Source: Grammothele lineata (taxonomy: Eukaryota > Basidiomycota > Agaricomycetes > Polyporales > Polyporaceae). From it: DNA of 64,000 nucleotides. The DNA is taken from NCBI GenBank assembly GCA_002150815.3, contig NDFF03000090.1, forward strand, positions 1 through 64,000, given 5' to 3'. Position 1 is the first letter of the stretch; each line of letters opens with the position of its first letter. Both the position numbers and the translations under genes were made by a program. Positions 1-9,940 of the stretch are shown here, in pieces. The notes below the pieces were generated by a model. The model was not told the origin of the DNA. It was given only the letters and a program-made list of their open reading frames with translations, and did not search any database.

Positions 1-502
1 TTGACTCATCGTTGCCTAGCGCTAATTCCCTGTTGCGTTCGGCATCGTCTTGCCTGTCGTGTCGATAATTGCCCTCATAGACGAGGTGAATCGGATACAC
101 GTTCAGCATTTGCCCCCATAATGGTCATCGCTGACCGCCGTTACAATTGCTAGAGTGCCCCAGAAGGTATCTTCCGCCGTTCTGAATGTAGGTTCGTGTC
201 CAAGTTTGACATCCCCCTGGACGTCGCGGGCCTCGACAATGGAATCAATGTCAAGCAGAAGTCACCTCAGGTTAGTCGCGCCTGCATCTCACATTTGCTT
301 CTCTAGCTCAGCGAGTATGATGCTATAGTACTTACGTGGAACGAATGCGCTGTGTTCGCAGCCGCACACATTGCGCCTGATTCATACTCAACCATATTCG
401 TTGCCTGGCGGGGCGACGGTGATGCCACGTGCGGGTAAACATAGACCCCGTTCCCTGAGAGGCGAACCCCTCGACGCGCTGAGGTTACATCAACTGGTAA
501 GT

Positions 503-810
503 TGTCGTGGATTCACAGTGGAGAACGTATCCCAGGGCTTCTGTTTCCTGAGGTAGTCACGTTGTCGAGAGTGCTCGCCCGCCCAACTGATGCTGGGGGC
601 GTGTTCAGGCGCGGCTGCTGCAACTTCGGGAGTGGCAGGCGCGTCCAAAGGCATGTCGACGCGTAACTTTTTAGTTCGCTTCTTCTTCCCTCTGGGTACG
701 GTATGGTCTTCGCTGTCGGCGGAATCCTCGAGCACGGGTTTGGATGTGCCGTCAAGGTTCTCGCGCTCGTTGTCCAAGTCGAAAGGCTGGGTGGGTGGGG
801 GCGGTGTCAT
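503..810 (-). CDS. Possible first exon of an unrecognised protein
   Basis: An open minus-strand frame from an ATG at 810 runs to about 503. It reads as an acidic segment followed by a Lys/Arg-rich patch (GKKKRTKKLR) and an Ala/Pro-rich part ending near KQKPWDTFSTV. Codon third positions are GC-rich, as in the clear genes of this window. The frame also stays open upstream to 1029, but that part looks like untranslated leader. No domain is recognised. No convincing 3' exon is visible between 1 and 500, so the gene may be partial or decayed. Confidence is low. Confidence 0.25.
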
Positions 811-2012
811 TGTGATGTCGGGGAGCGGGAGAGTGAGAGAGGACAAGAGGGTTTGGCGAAGCAAAGACGAGGTCGAAAGGGGGGGGGACTCAGAGGAGCG
901 AGGACGGAGGAGGAGAGAGGACGGCAAGTTGTTAGTAAGTCCCTCTCCCTTGTGAGCGTACACAAGACTGTATCGTGATTGAGGGATGTGTTTGAGGGAT
1001 TCAGCTTCAGTTCTGCCTCTCGCGATCATGATTGTTAAATGATGGAGGACGCGAGAATTTGATTGCGGGAGGCTGTCGTTCGAGGTTAATACATGCAGCG
1101 CATACGGTAAACAATGCGGAACAAACCTAGCTCGATTTCAAGTCGCTCCATCTCTCCCAGGAAGAATGTTGGGGCAGGTAAATCAATGTGCCTGTCGTTG
1201 CAAGCCGGAGATCTATGTTAGAGCAGACATTTCAACAAGGTGAAGCCAGACGAACTGAGTTTGAAGCCACACGTCACTTTTAGGGCCACCTATGAAACGC
1301 AATATAAGCCCTTGCACGCTGGTACCTGGAGATGTAGCCGAGGTGCGAACACTACCTCGGAACCCATTAAGTGCGAGGTCATTAGGGCGGGATCGGACTC
1401 TTATGGCGGACAACGTCGCAAGCGGATGCGCGAGAACAATCAATTACGGGAAGGGGGTACTGCACTAGGTCTCGATCGTTGGGGTCTACCACTTGATAAT
1501 CCGGGTGCTCAGCAATTCGTGATAGTTACACGTGACGCACGAAGTCCGATATACGACATTGCACAGTAGGGATGTATTCATATTAATGTTCTGCGAGTGT
1601 GGATGACATTACAGTACGAGCAAGACACCGAGACGACGTACAGACGAGCAGAGGCAGACACTCAAGAAGCATTACATTTGCGAGTCACAGGCAGCAGTAA
1701 ACATTTTGGAGGCGCGTAATAGCGAGCAGAAGACACAGAGATTCAGCTAACGAATTCGAGGTCACAATCAATCTCAAACGACCGCACGTCGTCGCCAGTG
1801 TCCTCGTCCTCCGAAATCTCGATTATCTCCCCATCGGAGAGAGGGGAAGAGCAGCGGACGCGCTTCGGAGCAGGCGAGAACGGAGACGATGACCGAGCGC
1901 AACCCTTCCCCTTCCCCTTGTGAATAGAGGGCGAGGAAGCTGTTACAAACGGAAGTTATGCCACACATTTTTCTTTTCTTTTCCTGTACTATACGTCGCT
2001 TCCCATCGCGCT

Positions 2013-2145
2013 AAGGGTCCAAGGGCCCTTAGACCCTTGGACCCTTAGACCCTGTCCCCTATGTAGCCCCCTGCGCACCCTCGGACCCTTGCCCCTATGC
2101 CTACCCTTACGACCCTAGTGCCCCTACGGACCCTCGCCTGCGCCG
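2013..2145. repeat. Degenerate GGACCCTTAGACCC-type short tandem repeat
   Basis: Imperfect copies of a unit resembling GACCCTTRGACCCTTGG follow each other and then decay into CCCTATG / GACCCTCG variants. The stretch is purine/pyrimidine skewed and non-coding. It lies downstream of the minus-strand exons at 2.3-3.2 kb. Confidence 0.6.
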
Positions 2146-2294
2146 CAGCCCCTGCGCTGCAGTTCTCTCTCGACCCTGTACCTAGCCTGGTCCGCAGTCC
2201 ATAGCTCGCAGGTGCCCGGTGTATATAAGGGACAACACCTCGTAGTGACTCCCCAATTTTCAGCCTCTTGTAATATCACGCTAAGTTTCACCAG

Positions 2295-3560
2295 CACCTC
2301 CTCGCTCGACTCGACCCCCAACCTCGTCTCGCTCGATAGCCAGACGCCCTCCCGCTAGCGTATCGACCTTGTGGTTAACCTCATGGTTAAGCGCCCGCAG
2401 GCCGTACGTAACAGAAGCGGGCGAAGAGGTAAGCGGATTGCCCGGAAGGGCAACCGGCTCATCCCTCTTGTTACCGCTGTCGGAGGCGCTGTCGTCAGAG
2501 TCGAGCATCAAATCCCGAGAGCGCAGGATGGAGGCCAGGTAACTCTCGCGGGGCAGGGCGGGAGCGGAGGGCAGTTGAACACTGGGCGTCGCGGACTCCT
2601 TCGAGTTTGGCCGGAGGTTCTTGAGCGTGGGCGGTAGGATGATGGACTTGTAAAACTCGATGTTGACACAGCACTTGACGCCGAGCTCGCGATAAATCAA
2701 GCGTTCACCAGGCAGGATGTAGTACTTTTCGTGAGGGTGAGGGTACCGAACACAGTCCTCAACGTGCCAATCGTAGCGCTAAGTTGCCGTTCCGGCTGTT
2801 CGTGTCGAAGATACTGAAGAACTCCCACAAATCAGCGGACTTGAAGGTAACTTTGATGAGCAAACCGCGGTCGGTTCCCATGATGTAGGTACGGGTAGGC
2901 GGTGTGCCGTTCTGTAAGATAAGTGTGAGTGATGGGCGGCACAAGGACGAGGAGAGTACTCATAGTCGAGTAAATGTACGTGTCGACGCGTCGGCGCTGG
3001 GGGCGGCTCGGGGTACCTTTCTGAGTGACGGAGCGCTTTGTTGCCTTCGGTGCGGAGCTGCGCGTTGTGCGTTGCAAGGACTTGGACGACGATGCCGTGG
3101 GGGGCTGAGCGGACTGAAGGGTCGTGGCGAGTTCGTCAGCGAGCTGCTTCCGCCGGTATATCGCATAAGCACGATTCATCGGGTCGTCGTACGGAGGTGA
3201 ATCGCATGTCGAGAGCACTACCCACATCTCGTGTTGGGCAGCGAGGGAGGGTTAGACGAGGGTGGGCCGAAGGAGAAGAGAACACTGATTGGTAGCCGTC
3301 CTTGTCGCCGCGACACTGATCACATGTAAGATATGTTACTATAAGATGAGGAAATATACTTATGATCTCGAGTTCAGTACCGATATTGCGGAAATAGTCG
3401 CCCTTGCCGTAGGAGAGGTTGTAGGTATGTTCGAAGCCTCTGGGGCAAAGGCGGAGGCCGCGGTAGATGGTCTGAAGCGGTGGGCAAAGTCGCCTAATCG
3501 TATCGACCAAGTCTCCTGCGAGCTTGTCGGGCATTGGAATGAGCGAGCATGTGCGAGAGA
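2295..3560 (-). CDS. Multi-exon hypothetical protein, model uncertain (possibly decayed)
   Basis: Several minus-strand frames look coding and are separated by plausible introns. One exon-like piece at about 3550-3380 reads DTIRRLCPPLQTIYRGLR. A second at about 3227-3000 starts MWVVLSTCDSPPYDDPMNRA and ends in a Ser/Lys/Arg-rich stretch. A third at about 2915-2840 contains PPTRTYIMGTDRGLLIKVTF and follows a good TTATCTTACAG acceptor. A fourth at about 2775-2300 contains YYILPGERLIYRELGVKCC and a Ser/Asp-rich tail. The joins between exons three and four do not keep one frame with ordinary splice sites, so the gene may be damaged or have an unusual intron. I recognise no domain. The strand and the presence of coding-like exons are better supported than the exact limits. 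Confidence 0.35.
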
Positions 3561-4117
3561 GATGACGGTAAAAAGATGAGAACGGGGACCACCAAGGAAT
3601 GCGACGAGGAGCGGCCAGAGGGTACTCACTTATATATCCACTCAGAGGAGCGTCTCGGCTCAGGCTCTTGTGTTCATCTCTCGCCGGGATCTTGAGACAT
3701 TGCCCGGATTTGTGGACGTCCATGTACGAGGCGGTGCGCCGTAACGAGCGTGAGTGCTAGGTATTTTGAGAAATCTCGTGAGCGAGAACTTCTAAAATGT
3801 CGGAGACACAAATTACTTACGCACGAGGTTGCACCGCGCTGCTGTTCTGAGCTCACGTGACAAATGTTAGACGAGGTCATTCCAAAGCGGAAGGGAGCCG
3901 AGCAAAGTGCGCTCACCATGTCAAGATTGCCTCTTGCGATCCGCTAAGAACGAGGCATGAAAGTACCATTTGATCGGCACCGTAGGTGGAATGACGATAT
4001 AGACCAGAGGCTGCAAGTGTGTACTACAGCAGCAGAGAGGCTTGCAAGACCGTCATTTGTTGAGATGCGAGCTAGAAGCTACACGCCGATGATCGAGTTG
4101 CTTGAGGACTTGCAGCA

Positions 4118-4770
4118 GGTAGAGTTGAATCCCGGAGACTTGAAGCCAACCGGGAGACGCACGCACCAGATGCCGCCGAGGCTGTCTGATGCTGTGTGGA
4201 GGGAAGAGGGACCAGACAAAATGCGAGGAGGTGCGAGGAAGCGCGATGTGTTGAAGTTGTGCGAAGTCGAGGACTTGGAGGACGTCGGGCTGGAGACTTG
4301 CGGTGGGTAGAGTCAAACCCCGGAGACTTGTAGCTAACCGGGAGCATGCTCACCAGCTGCCATAGAGGCTGGCTGGTGTGCGTGAGGGAGGATACAGACG
4401 ACGAAAAGGGACAGAATAAGCCACAGGGAAGAGAAAGAGGAAGTGGTAGACAGAGAGAGAGACCGCTCAATCGTGAAGGCGCGCGCCACACGGTGGGCGG
4501 GTGAAGACTTCGGCCCGTTGAGCTGCACAGCTTAGGCGATGCGTTCGGCGATGCGCTCATCTCTCCACTCGACGAACAGCATCACTCATCGTCCTAGACC
4601 ACCACTTCCCCCTCTGCTCCCGGCCTTCGCTCGTCCTCAGACACTTCTCCTCTACCCTGGCTGATCCCTCCCCTTCCCATCACCACACCGGCCAGCCTTG
4701 ACGGCATCTGGTGTGTGCGCCCCCGGTTGGCTACAAGTCTCCGGGATTCGACTTTACCTCCGCAAGTCTT
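4118..4770. repeat. Three copies of a ~90-bp dispersed module (two direct, one inverted)
   Basis: A module centred on TTGAATCCCGGAGACTTG followed by an AGCCAACCGGG segment and a CACCAGMTGCC segment occurs at about 4118-4210 and 4300-4400 on the plus strand and at about 4660-4765 on the minus strand. The copies differ by scattered substitutions. All three can be read as a related peptide around GRRTHQMPPRL, so they could come from a coding repeat, but none sits in a convincing gene. No other copy was noticed in the window. Confidence 0.6.
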
Positions 4771-4981
4771 CCAGTGCGATGTCCTCCCCGTGAGCCGTCC
4801 CTGTAGGATTTTTACATCGGCTGCAGCAATACCTGCAAAGCACACTGCAGTAGCCTCAGGAAAGCTTGCAACCAGACTTTCCTGCAGACAACACATTGCA
4901 GCTGCTTCCTGCAAATAATGCGCTCTGAGCGCTTATTAAGCGCCCAAAACACCGCCACTTAATAATGGGTTGCACCTTATG

Positions 4982-5052
4982 GGATCTGAACCAAGGCCAC
5001 GGAGGTGACCTAACTCAAGGCATGCCAATGCTAACCACTACGCCATGGGACT
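4982..5052 (-). promoter_or_regulatory. tRNA-like Pol III promoter (A and B boxes), left arm
   Basis: Read on the minus strand, an A-box match TGGCGTAGTGG at 5045-5035 is followed by a B-box match GGTTCAGATCC at 4992-4982. Order, orientation and roughly 40-nt spacing fit a tRNA-derived internal promoter. The T stem and acceptor stem do not pair well, so this is tRNA-derived rather than a working tRNA gene. Its counterpart sits at the equivalent place in the other arm. Confidence 0.6.
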
Positions 5053-5498
5053 GTTATTAGGTATGTAACTAATCTCCCCTTATCCCCTCCTTTTGCCCGG
5101 CTCCCGGGGACCTCCCGGGACCGGCTCCTGACGCCCTCCTAGCGCTTTTTTGGTGGCTGGGCTCCCGGCACTTCCCCGGGCCCCCAATATGGCAGGTGGG
5201 CTATGGGGCACCAGGTGGGGGTGCCCCCTGGGGCTCTAGCTCATCTATTTCCCCACTGTTTTTTGTGCCCCTGGGTGCGTTGGAAAGCGACAGACTGGGG
5301 CTTTCCAGCGCACCCAGGCGTTCAAAAAACGGTTGAGAATTGGTGGAGGTACGCCCCAATTGGTGGTTTCTGGGGATTTCAGGACTGTTTGCCTGATATC
5401 TCCGGAACCCACCGGCCGTTTTTTGTCCCCTTAGGTGCGTTGGAATGGGGTGTTCTTCTGCTTTCTTTTGAGCCCTCACACGCCCAAAACCGTTCACT

Positions 5499-5562
5499 TT
5501 TGCCCTTTCCCCTCCCCTCCCCTCCCCTCCCACTTCTGCCCCTTCCCCTCCTCCCCCAGCTT
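5499..5562. repeat. Polypyrimidine tract (G4-capable on the minus strand)
   Basis: Four to five runs of CCCC separated by CT occur in series (CCCCTCCCCTCCCCTCCCCT), followed by further C-rich runs. On the minus strand this gives successive G4 runs with 1-2 nt loops, the classic intramolecular G-quadruplex pattern. It lies in the centre of the foldback-like element. Confidence 0.75.
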
Positions 5563-7142
5563 GTCCCCTCAAAGAACGAATTAGTGTACCATGTAATAGA
5601 TACATAGAACGTCTAATATACAAGTTTTGGTACCTCCAAATGCCCTGGGTCCCATTCTAGGTGAGGTGCTCCTAGTGCCTCTCTGTACACACCTCCTGCC
5701 CCCTCCCTGTTCCCCTAGTGCGCTGCTCTTCAATCTAAGTATCAGAAATGCATTAAATATATAATGTACATGTCCTGAAGTCCTTCATTCATCATCCCAT
5801 GCATGTGTGAGGTCCCCAGAGCACCTGCTCTGTCTGGTGACTCATCACACATACTGATTTTTTCTAGGAAACTTCACACTCTGTAAATTTGAACGATGGT
5901 AGATACATATTATAGCTACAGGACGCCACAAAAACCAAGGGAAACGGTTGAGATTTGCATGAGCTACAGCAAAATCTCTCCCAGATCCACCCACTGCCCA
6001 TGCTGTGCTGCATTCCCATTGCAGGCAGCTGTACACCTGCACCGTCCTAGATGCACCAACACCTCCCTCACTCATTTCTCAACCGTTTTTCATGGTTCTT
6101 TCTGCATTTTGTACCTACTGATGTACACTACAATATATGTATTTACCAGAGTGGGAGGATGACTGGCGGGTGCTCTATGGGGGGAATACCTGTGTGCGAG
6201 TGGAACTTTACCCAAGCATTCGTAGGTTGATTGGGAGCCTCTAAATTGGTAGAGACATAGCCATACAGTATACAAACATGTTGCAAAAGACCGCTTGTTA
6301 GTACCTGCACTGGTGCATGCTCGGTGAGGCCCCAAGCATGCAGGTATAGATGTATGCGAGCCAAACTGGGGCAGTAAGTGTGTAGACACTTTGGGGCCCC
6401 CCCAATGGGTACATAGGTTCACATTTGCCTCTATAGCACACGCCAATAAACAGCTAGTGGATACCTGCACCGGTTGAATTGATATGGGGTCCCGATCGTA
6501 TCCTAGTGCCCGCACACCAGGGGAACTATGAGGTTTACCGATTTGTACAATTAGAGTCCCAAAAGCTCAGGATAGGTAGAACATGTGCTATCATTCATAT
6601 GTACAAAGTTATAAGGCTAGCGGTGCAGCGGGGCTAGCCCTACAGCAGGGGGAATGTGCATAGGGGCACGAAAACGGGGAAAATAAAAGTCAACCGTTTG
6701 CTCCATGCAGGGTACTGTTAGAACGTATTCGAGAATGCGAATCGAACGCAGCCAAGGGGAAGGGAAACGGTCCAGGCGTTCCTGAGATATGGGACAAATA
6801 GTAGTTTCAGTATGAGAAACAGTCAATTTCATCATAGCTCACGCATTTTTGACCCGTTTTTGGAACGCATGGGTGCGCTAGAAAGCCCTGATTTATCGCT
6901 TTCTAACGCACCCAAGCGCACCCAAAACGGTGCAGAAATGGGTGAGCTATGAGGCAGGGAGCCACCCCTGCCTGGTGCCCAATAGCCCACCTGCCATATT
7001 GGGGGCCCGGGGAAGTGCCGGGAGCCCAGCCACCAAAAAAGCGCTGGGAGGGCGCCAGGAGCCGGTCCTGGGAGGTCCCCGGAGGTCCCCGGGAGCTGGG
7101 GAAAGAAGGGAATATGGAGAGAATAGTATGTAGAAAAGTAAT

Positions 7143-7216
7143 GGATTCTTGGAGTAGTGGTTTATAGTGTCTGATTTTAATTCAGGATTTAGGTCCTGGG
7201 TTCAAACCTGGCACTG
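7143..7216 (+). promoter_or_regulatory. tRNA-like Pol III promoter (A and B boxes), right arm
   Basis: An A-box match TGGAGTAGTGG at 7150-7160 and a B-box match GGTTCAAACCT at 7199-7209 lie in tRNA-like order and spacing. The segment between includes TATAGTGTCTG, which recurs in the third tRNA-like module at 9576. The cloverleaf stems are poor. It mirrors the minus-strand pair at 4982-5052 and probably marks the head of a SINE-type repeat. Confidence 0.65.
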
Positions 7217-8164
7217 TGCACCTATTATTCCTTGTGGCAGTGCTTCTGGGCGCTTATTTAGCGCCCAGAATGCATTGTTTGCAGCAACGGGTTGTGACAC
7301 GTTGTCTGCAGGAATTGCTGGTGCAGGCTTTAATGGGCCCACTGCAGTGTCTGCTGCAGCAATTTCTGCAGCATGACATGTCCTGCCTACATGGTGGGGT
7401 GTTAAATGATATAAAAGACAACCTCTGTACTCACTGAGGGCAGGGCCGACTTGCACTGAGAGACGTTGCTGAGTCGCGATGGTCGCAGCGCTTCCTCTGC
7501 TCCTCGCGGCTTGTAATCGCGAGTCCATGCAAGTTTGAGGAGGCTGATTGCTTCGTCCTTTCAGGCGGGCTCCCAGCCTTCCTGGTCGAAGTACTCCATC
7601 TTATATGCTGGGTGCAGGACTGTGTTCAAGCATTAGAGATATGCATAACGCAAAGAACACTAAGTACTTACTCATGGCGATGCGATGAATTGGGCCCTCG
7701 TTGGTGCGTGAATAGTACTTGTTTATGATTGCCAGGCCGCGCCAGGCGCCATCACGGACGACGGGCGAGTATTCCGTGTTATCCTTGAAGGTGCCAAGAT
7801 GCTTAGTGAGGAGATACATGATCGGGATGACCTTATGGATGAGAGCGTGCCCGCTCGTCGAGACCTTCAACGTCGCATACAGGAATGGCTATAAGTGCAG
7901 TAAGCATCTTGTTATACATGCAACGAGGAGTGTCAGGTTACATACATCGAGCAAGTAATGAAGTTCGCAGAGTATTTTCCACTCGAATGCGCTGATTCTG
8001 AAGCATTTCAGGCGGACGCTGCCCACCTTGTTGAAGGCGCTCTTGCTGCACAAGTCATTGAGAACGTCGCGCATTTCGTGCGAGCGCTTGAGGACGTCTG
8101 TGACCGTGTTCCAACGGGTCTTCACAGTGCGGATGAGAACCTCGCTATTCATGTTGTTCTCCTT

Positions 8165-8616
8165 CATCAGGAAAGGCCCATCTGTCTTCCGGTGTCTTTG
8201 AGTGGTCTTCACTGGGCAGCGTCAAATTCTTGTCAAGACTGCCCTTGGTCTTGGCTAAGACCAGCTAAGACTATAAGTAAAGACTTGAATAAAGACTTTG
8301 GAGCACAGAGACTAAATGGCTCGTATATCAAGACTTATTATGAAGCTAGGTAAATGCATTAAAAGCTGCACAAAGGGGTTAAGGTATTTACAAGACAATT
8401 TATGGTATCCGTAAGACAGCCTTTGTTGACTCAAGACATAGACAAGACATACCTATTTTACTGTAAGACATATTGCATTACTAAGACACTGTCAAGACAC
8501 TTTTTTGTGGTCTTAACTGGTCTTAGCCAAGACCAAGGGCAGTCTTGACAAGAATTTGACGCTGCCCAGTGAAGACCACTCAAAGACACCGGAAGACAGA
8601 TGGGCCTTTCCTGATG
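8165..8616. mobile_element. Hairpin MITE, 452 bp, with ~107-bp terminal inverted repeats and 3-bp target duplication
   Basis: Positions 8165-8271 and 8510-8616 are reverse complements with a single mismatch seen by eye. The ends are CATCAGGAAAGG and CCTTTCCTGATG. The trinucleotide CTT flanks both ends (8162-8164 and 8617-8619). Removing the element with one CTT copy joins the two halves of the hAT exon in one frame, which supports both boundaries and the insertion history. The interior is AT-rich with many AAGAC/GTCTT words and no ORF. A 3-bp duplication fits PIF/Harbinger- or CACTA-type mobilisation, but the duplicated site is not the usual TWA, so the superfamily is open. Confidence 0.85.
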
Positions 8617-8839
8617 CTTCGCGAGACGCGATAGTTCCGCGCACACTTGAGGACTGTTCCAAACCTTCCCTGAGAGTTTAAGGACCTGCGCGCAAAAGAT
8701 AAATTAATCTATTGATCTATGCCACATGAAACTCCCTGCCCGGCGTTGACTTCCAGAGCGCGCGACCGCGCAGGGTGATGGACAAATACCTTCTCGAGGG
8801 CTACAATGCCATCGCTACGGGCGCATCAGCAAAGCACGT

Positions 8840-9940
8840 TGGGCTTTTTTATATCTTAATCTTAAACATCTGTCTTAGCATGGCTTCGGCTTATAACTAA
8901 AGTCTTTTTGTCAGCATTTTGTCTTACAAGCTTCACCTGGTGCCTTATTCATGTCTTCAATCACAGGTGCATGGCTTAATAGTAAATGAGTGTCTTATGC
9001 ATGTAATGGTGGTCTTATAAAGAACATTTTTCTTGCAAGGCTTTAAGTAAATATATGCAATAGAGGTATAAGGACCCAGCCCTACACTTTATAAACATCA
9101 AACTACTTACTATCATCCTAATATGCAATGCAATACAGTCTTAGGTCTATAAGACTCCAATTAAGACATATCAATGCTCACTTGAAGACCTTTATAAGAC
9201 AGCTATAAGACAAAAATCACAGCAACAGTTAACTATTGTTACTAAAGATAACTATGGCAAAAGCGACTCTAATTAACTCTATACAAGTGTATTGTATAGT
9301 AGGATTGAGCCTAGTAACAGTCACAGCTTCAAACTTGATAGTATTCATGCTAATAGACATAAAGGTTCAAACTGTGAACAGATGAATGAAGAGTATAACA
9401 CTTATAGAGCTACAAGTCTTGATGGAGGGTCAATGGCAAGAGCTATATGATAGGGGGGTATGAGGATAAGCAATGGGTAGATGTAGCCAGCCTTGAGGCA
9501 GAAGGCTGCAGAAGTCCAAGTCCAGCTAGCAAAGTATAGGTTATATAACTAGAGTTACTAAAATATGTAAGGATAAATGGTGCAGTGGACTATAGTGTCT
9601 GCTTGATATGGCTGGTTGTAAATGCATGAAGTCATTGGTTCAACCCTGGCACTGGCCGCTTTTTAGAGCTTTTTTAAAATTTTGCTAGGGCTTATAAGAC
9701 ACTCTGCCTGCCTTATATATAGATGTTTATGTATAAATGAACATGTTAACACATTTACTTTTTTGTTTTCAGCTACTTGTTAAGCACTGTTCTGTCTTAC
9801 AATCTGTCTTATAGTGTCTTCTGTAAGACCACTTCAAGACTAAGGGTGGTCTTATTCAAGAAGGTACGCTACCTATGAAAGACGGTGGTCTTAGTCTTAT
9901 AATGTCTTATGGGGGGTGCTGTAAGACCACATAAGCCGGA
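8840..9940. mobile_element. AAGAC/GTCTT-rich insertion inside a hAT intron
   Basis: The intron with donor at 9944 and acceptor at 8686 would normally be about 60-70 nt but is 1.26 kb. Most of the excess is AT-rich sequence with dozens of AAGAC or GTCTTA words on both strands, the same word that marks the interior of the nearby MITE. It has no ORF and carries a tRNA-like A/B box pair at 9576-9655. Its exact ends and a target duplication could not be fixed; the 9.83-9.93 kb end contains short inverted GGTGGTCTTA / TAAGACCACC motifs. It is probably a non-autonomous relative of the MITE or a composite of repeats. Confidence 0.5.
9576..9655 (+). promoter_or_regulatory. tRNA-like Pol III promoter within the AAGAC-rich insertion
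   Basis: An A-box match TGGTGCAGTGG at 9578-9588 and a B-box match GGTTCAACCCT at 9637-9647 are followed by a T-rich stretch (GCTTTTTAGAGCTTTTTT) that could end Pol III transcription. The segment shares TATAGTGTCTG and CCTGGCACTG with the module at 7143-7216. Stem pairing is too weak for a functional tRNA. Confidence 0.6.

Larger units (their letters stand above)
4812..7385. mobile_element. Foldback-like element with long inverted arms carrying tRNA-like promoters
   Basis: The block 4812 to about 5335 is matched in inverted orientation by about 6848-7385, with weaker matching further inward. Landmarks in each arm, in order from the centre outward, are a GGTGCG...CGCACC stem-loop, CTGCCATATTGGGGGCCCGG, AGCGCTGGGAGGGCG-type sequence, a tRNA-like A/B box pair, a GCGCTTA...TAAGCGC inverted motif, and a tail of repeated CTGCAG. 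The arms differ at many positions, so the element is old. The 1.2-1.5 kb centre has no convincing ORF and contains a long polypyrimidine tract. It could be one foldback element or two SINE-like insertions in opposite orientation around unrelated DNA. It lies immediately beyond the truncated 3' end of the hAT gene. Confidence 0.7.

Noticed and set aside
2013..2145. Possible telomere-like or CRISPR-like array in the GGACCCTTAGACCC stretch
   Set aside because: The units are short, degenerate and lack spacers. Fungal telomere repeats would be TTAGGG in a strict array.
4594..4914. Minus-strand 106-codon frame next to the foldback arm as a continuation of the hAT C-terminus
   Set aside because: No hATC motifs. 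The sequence is made of the dispersed 90-bp module and the CTGCAG tail of the foldback arm.
9571..9655. Functional tRNA gene
   Set aside because: A and B boxes are good, but acceptor and T stems do not pair; it is better seen as a tRNA-derived repeat promoter.
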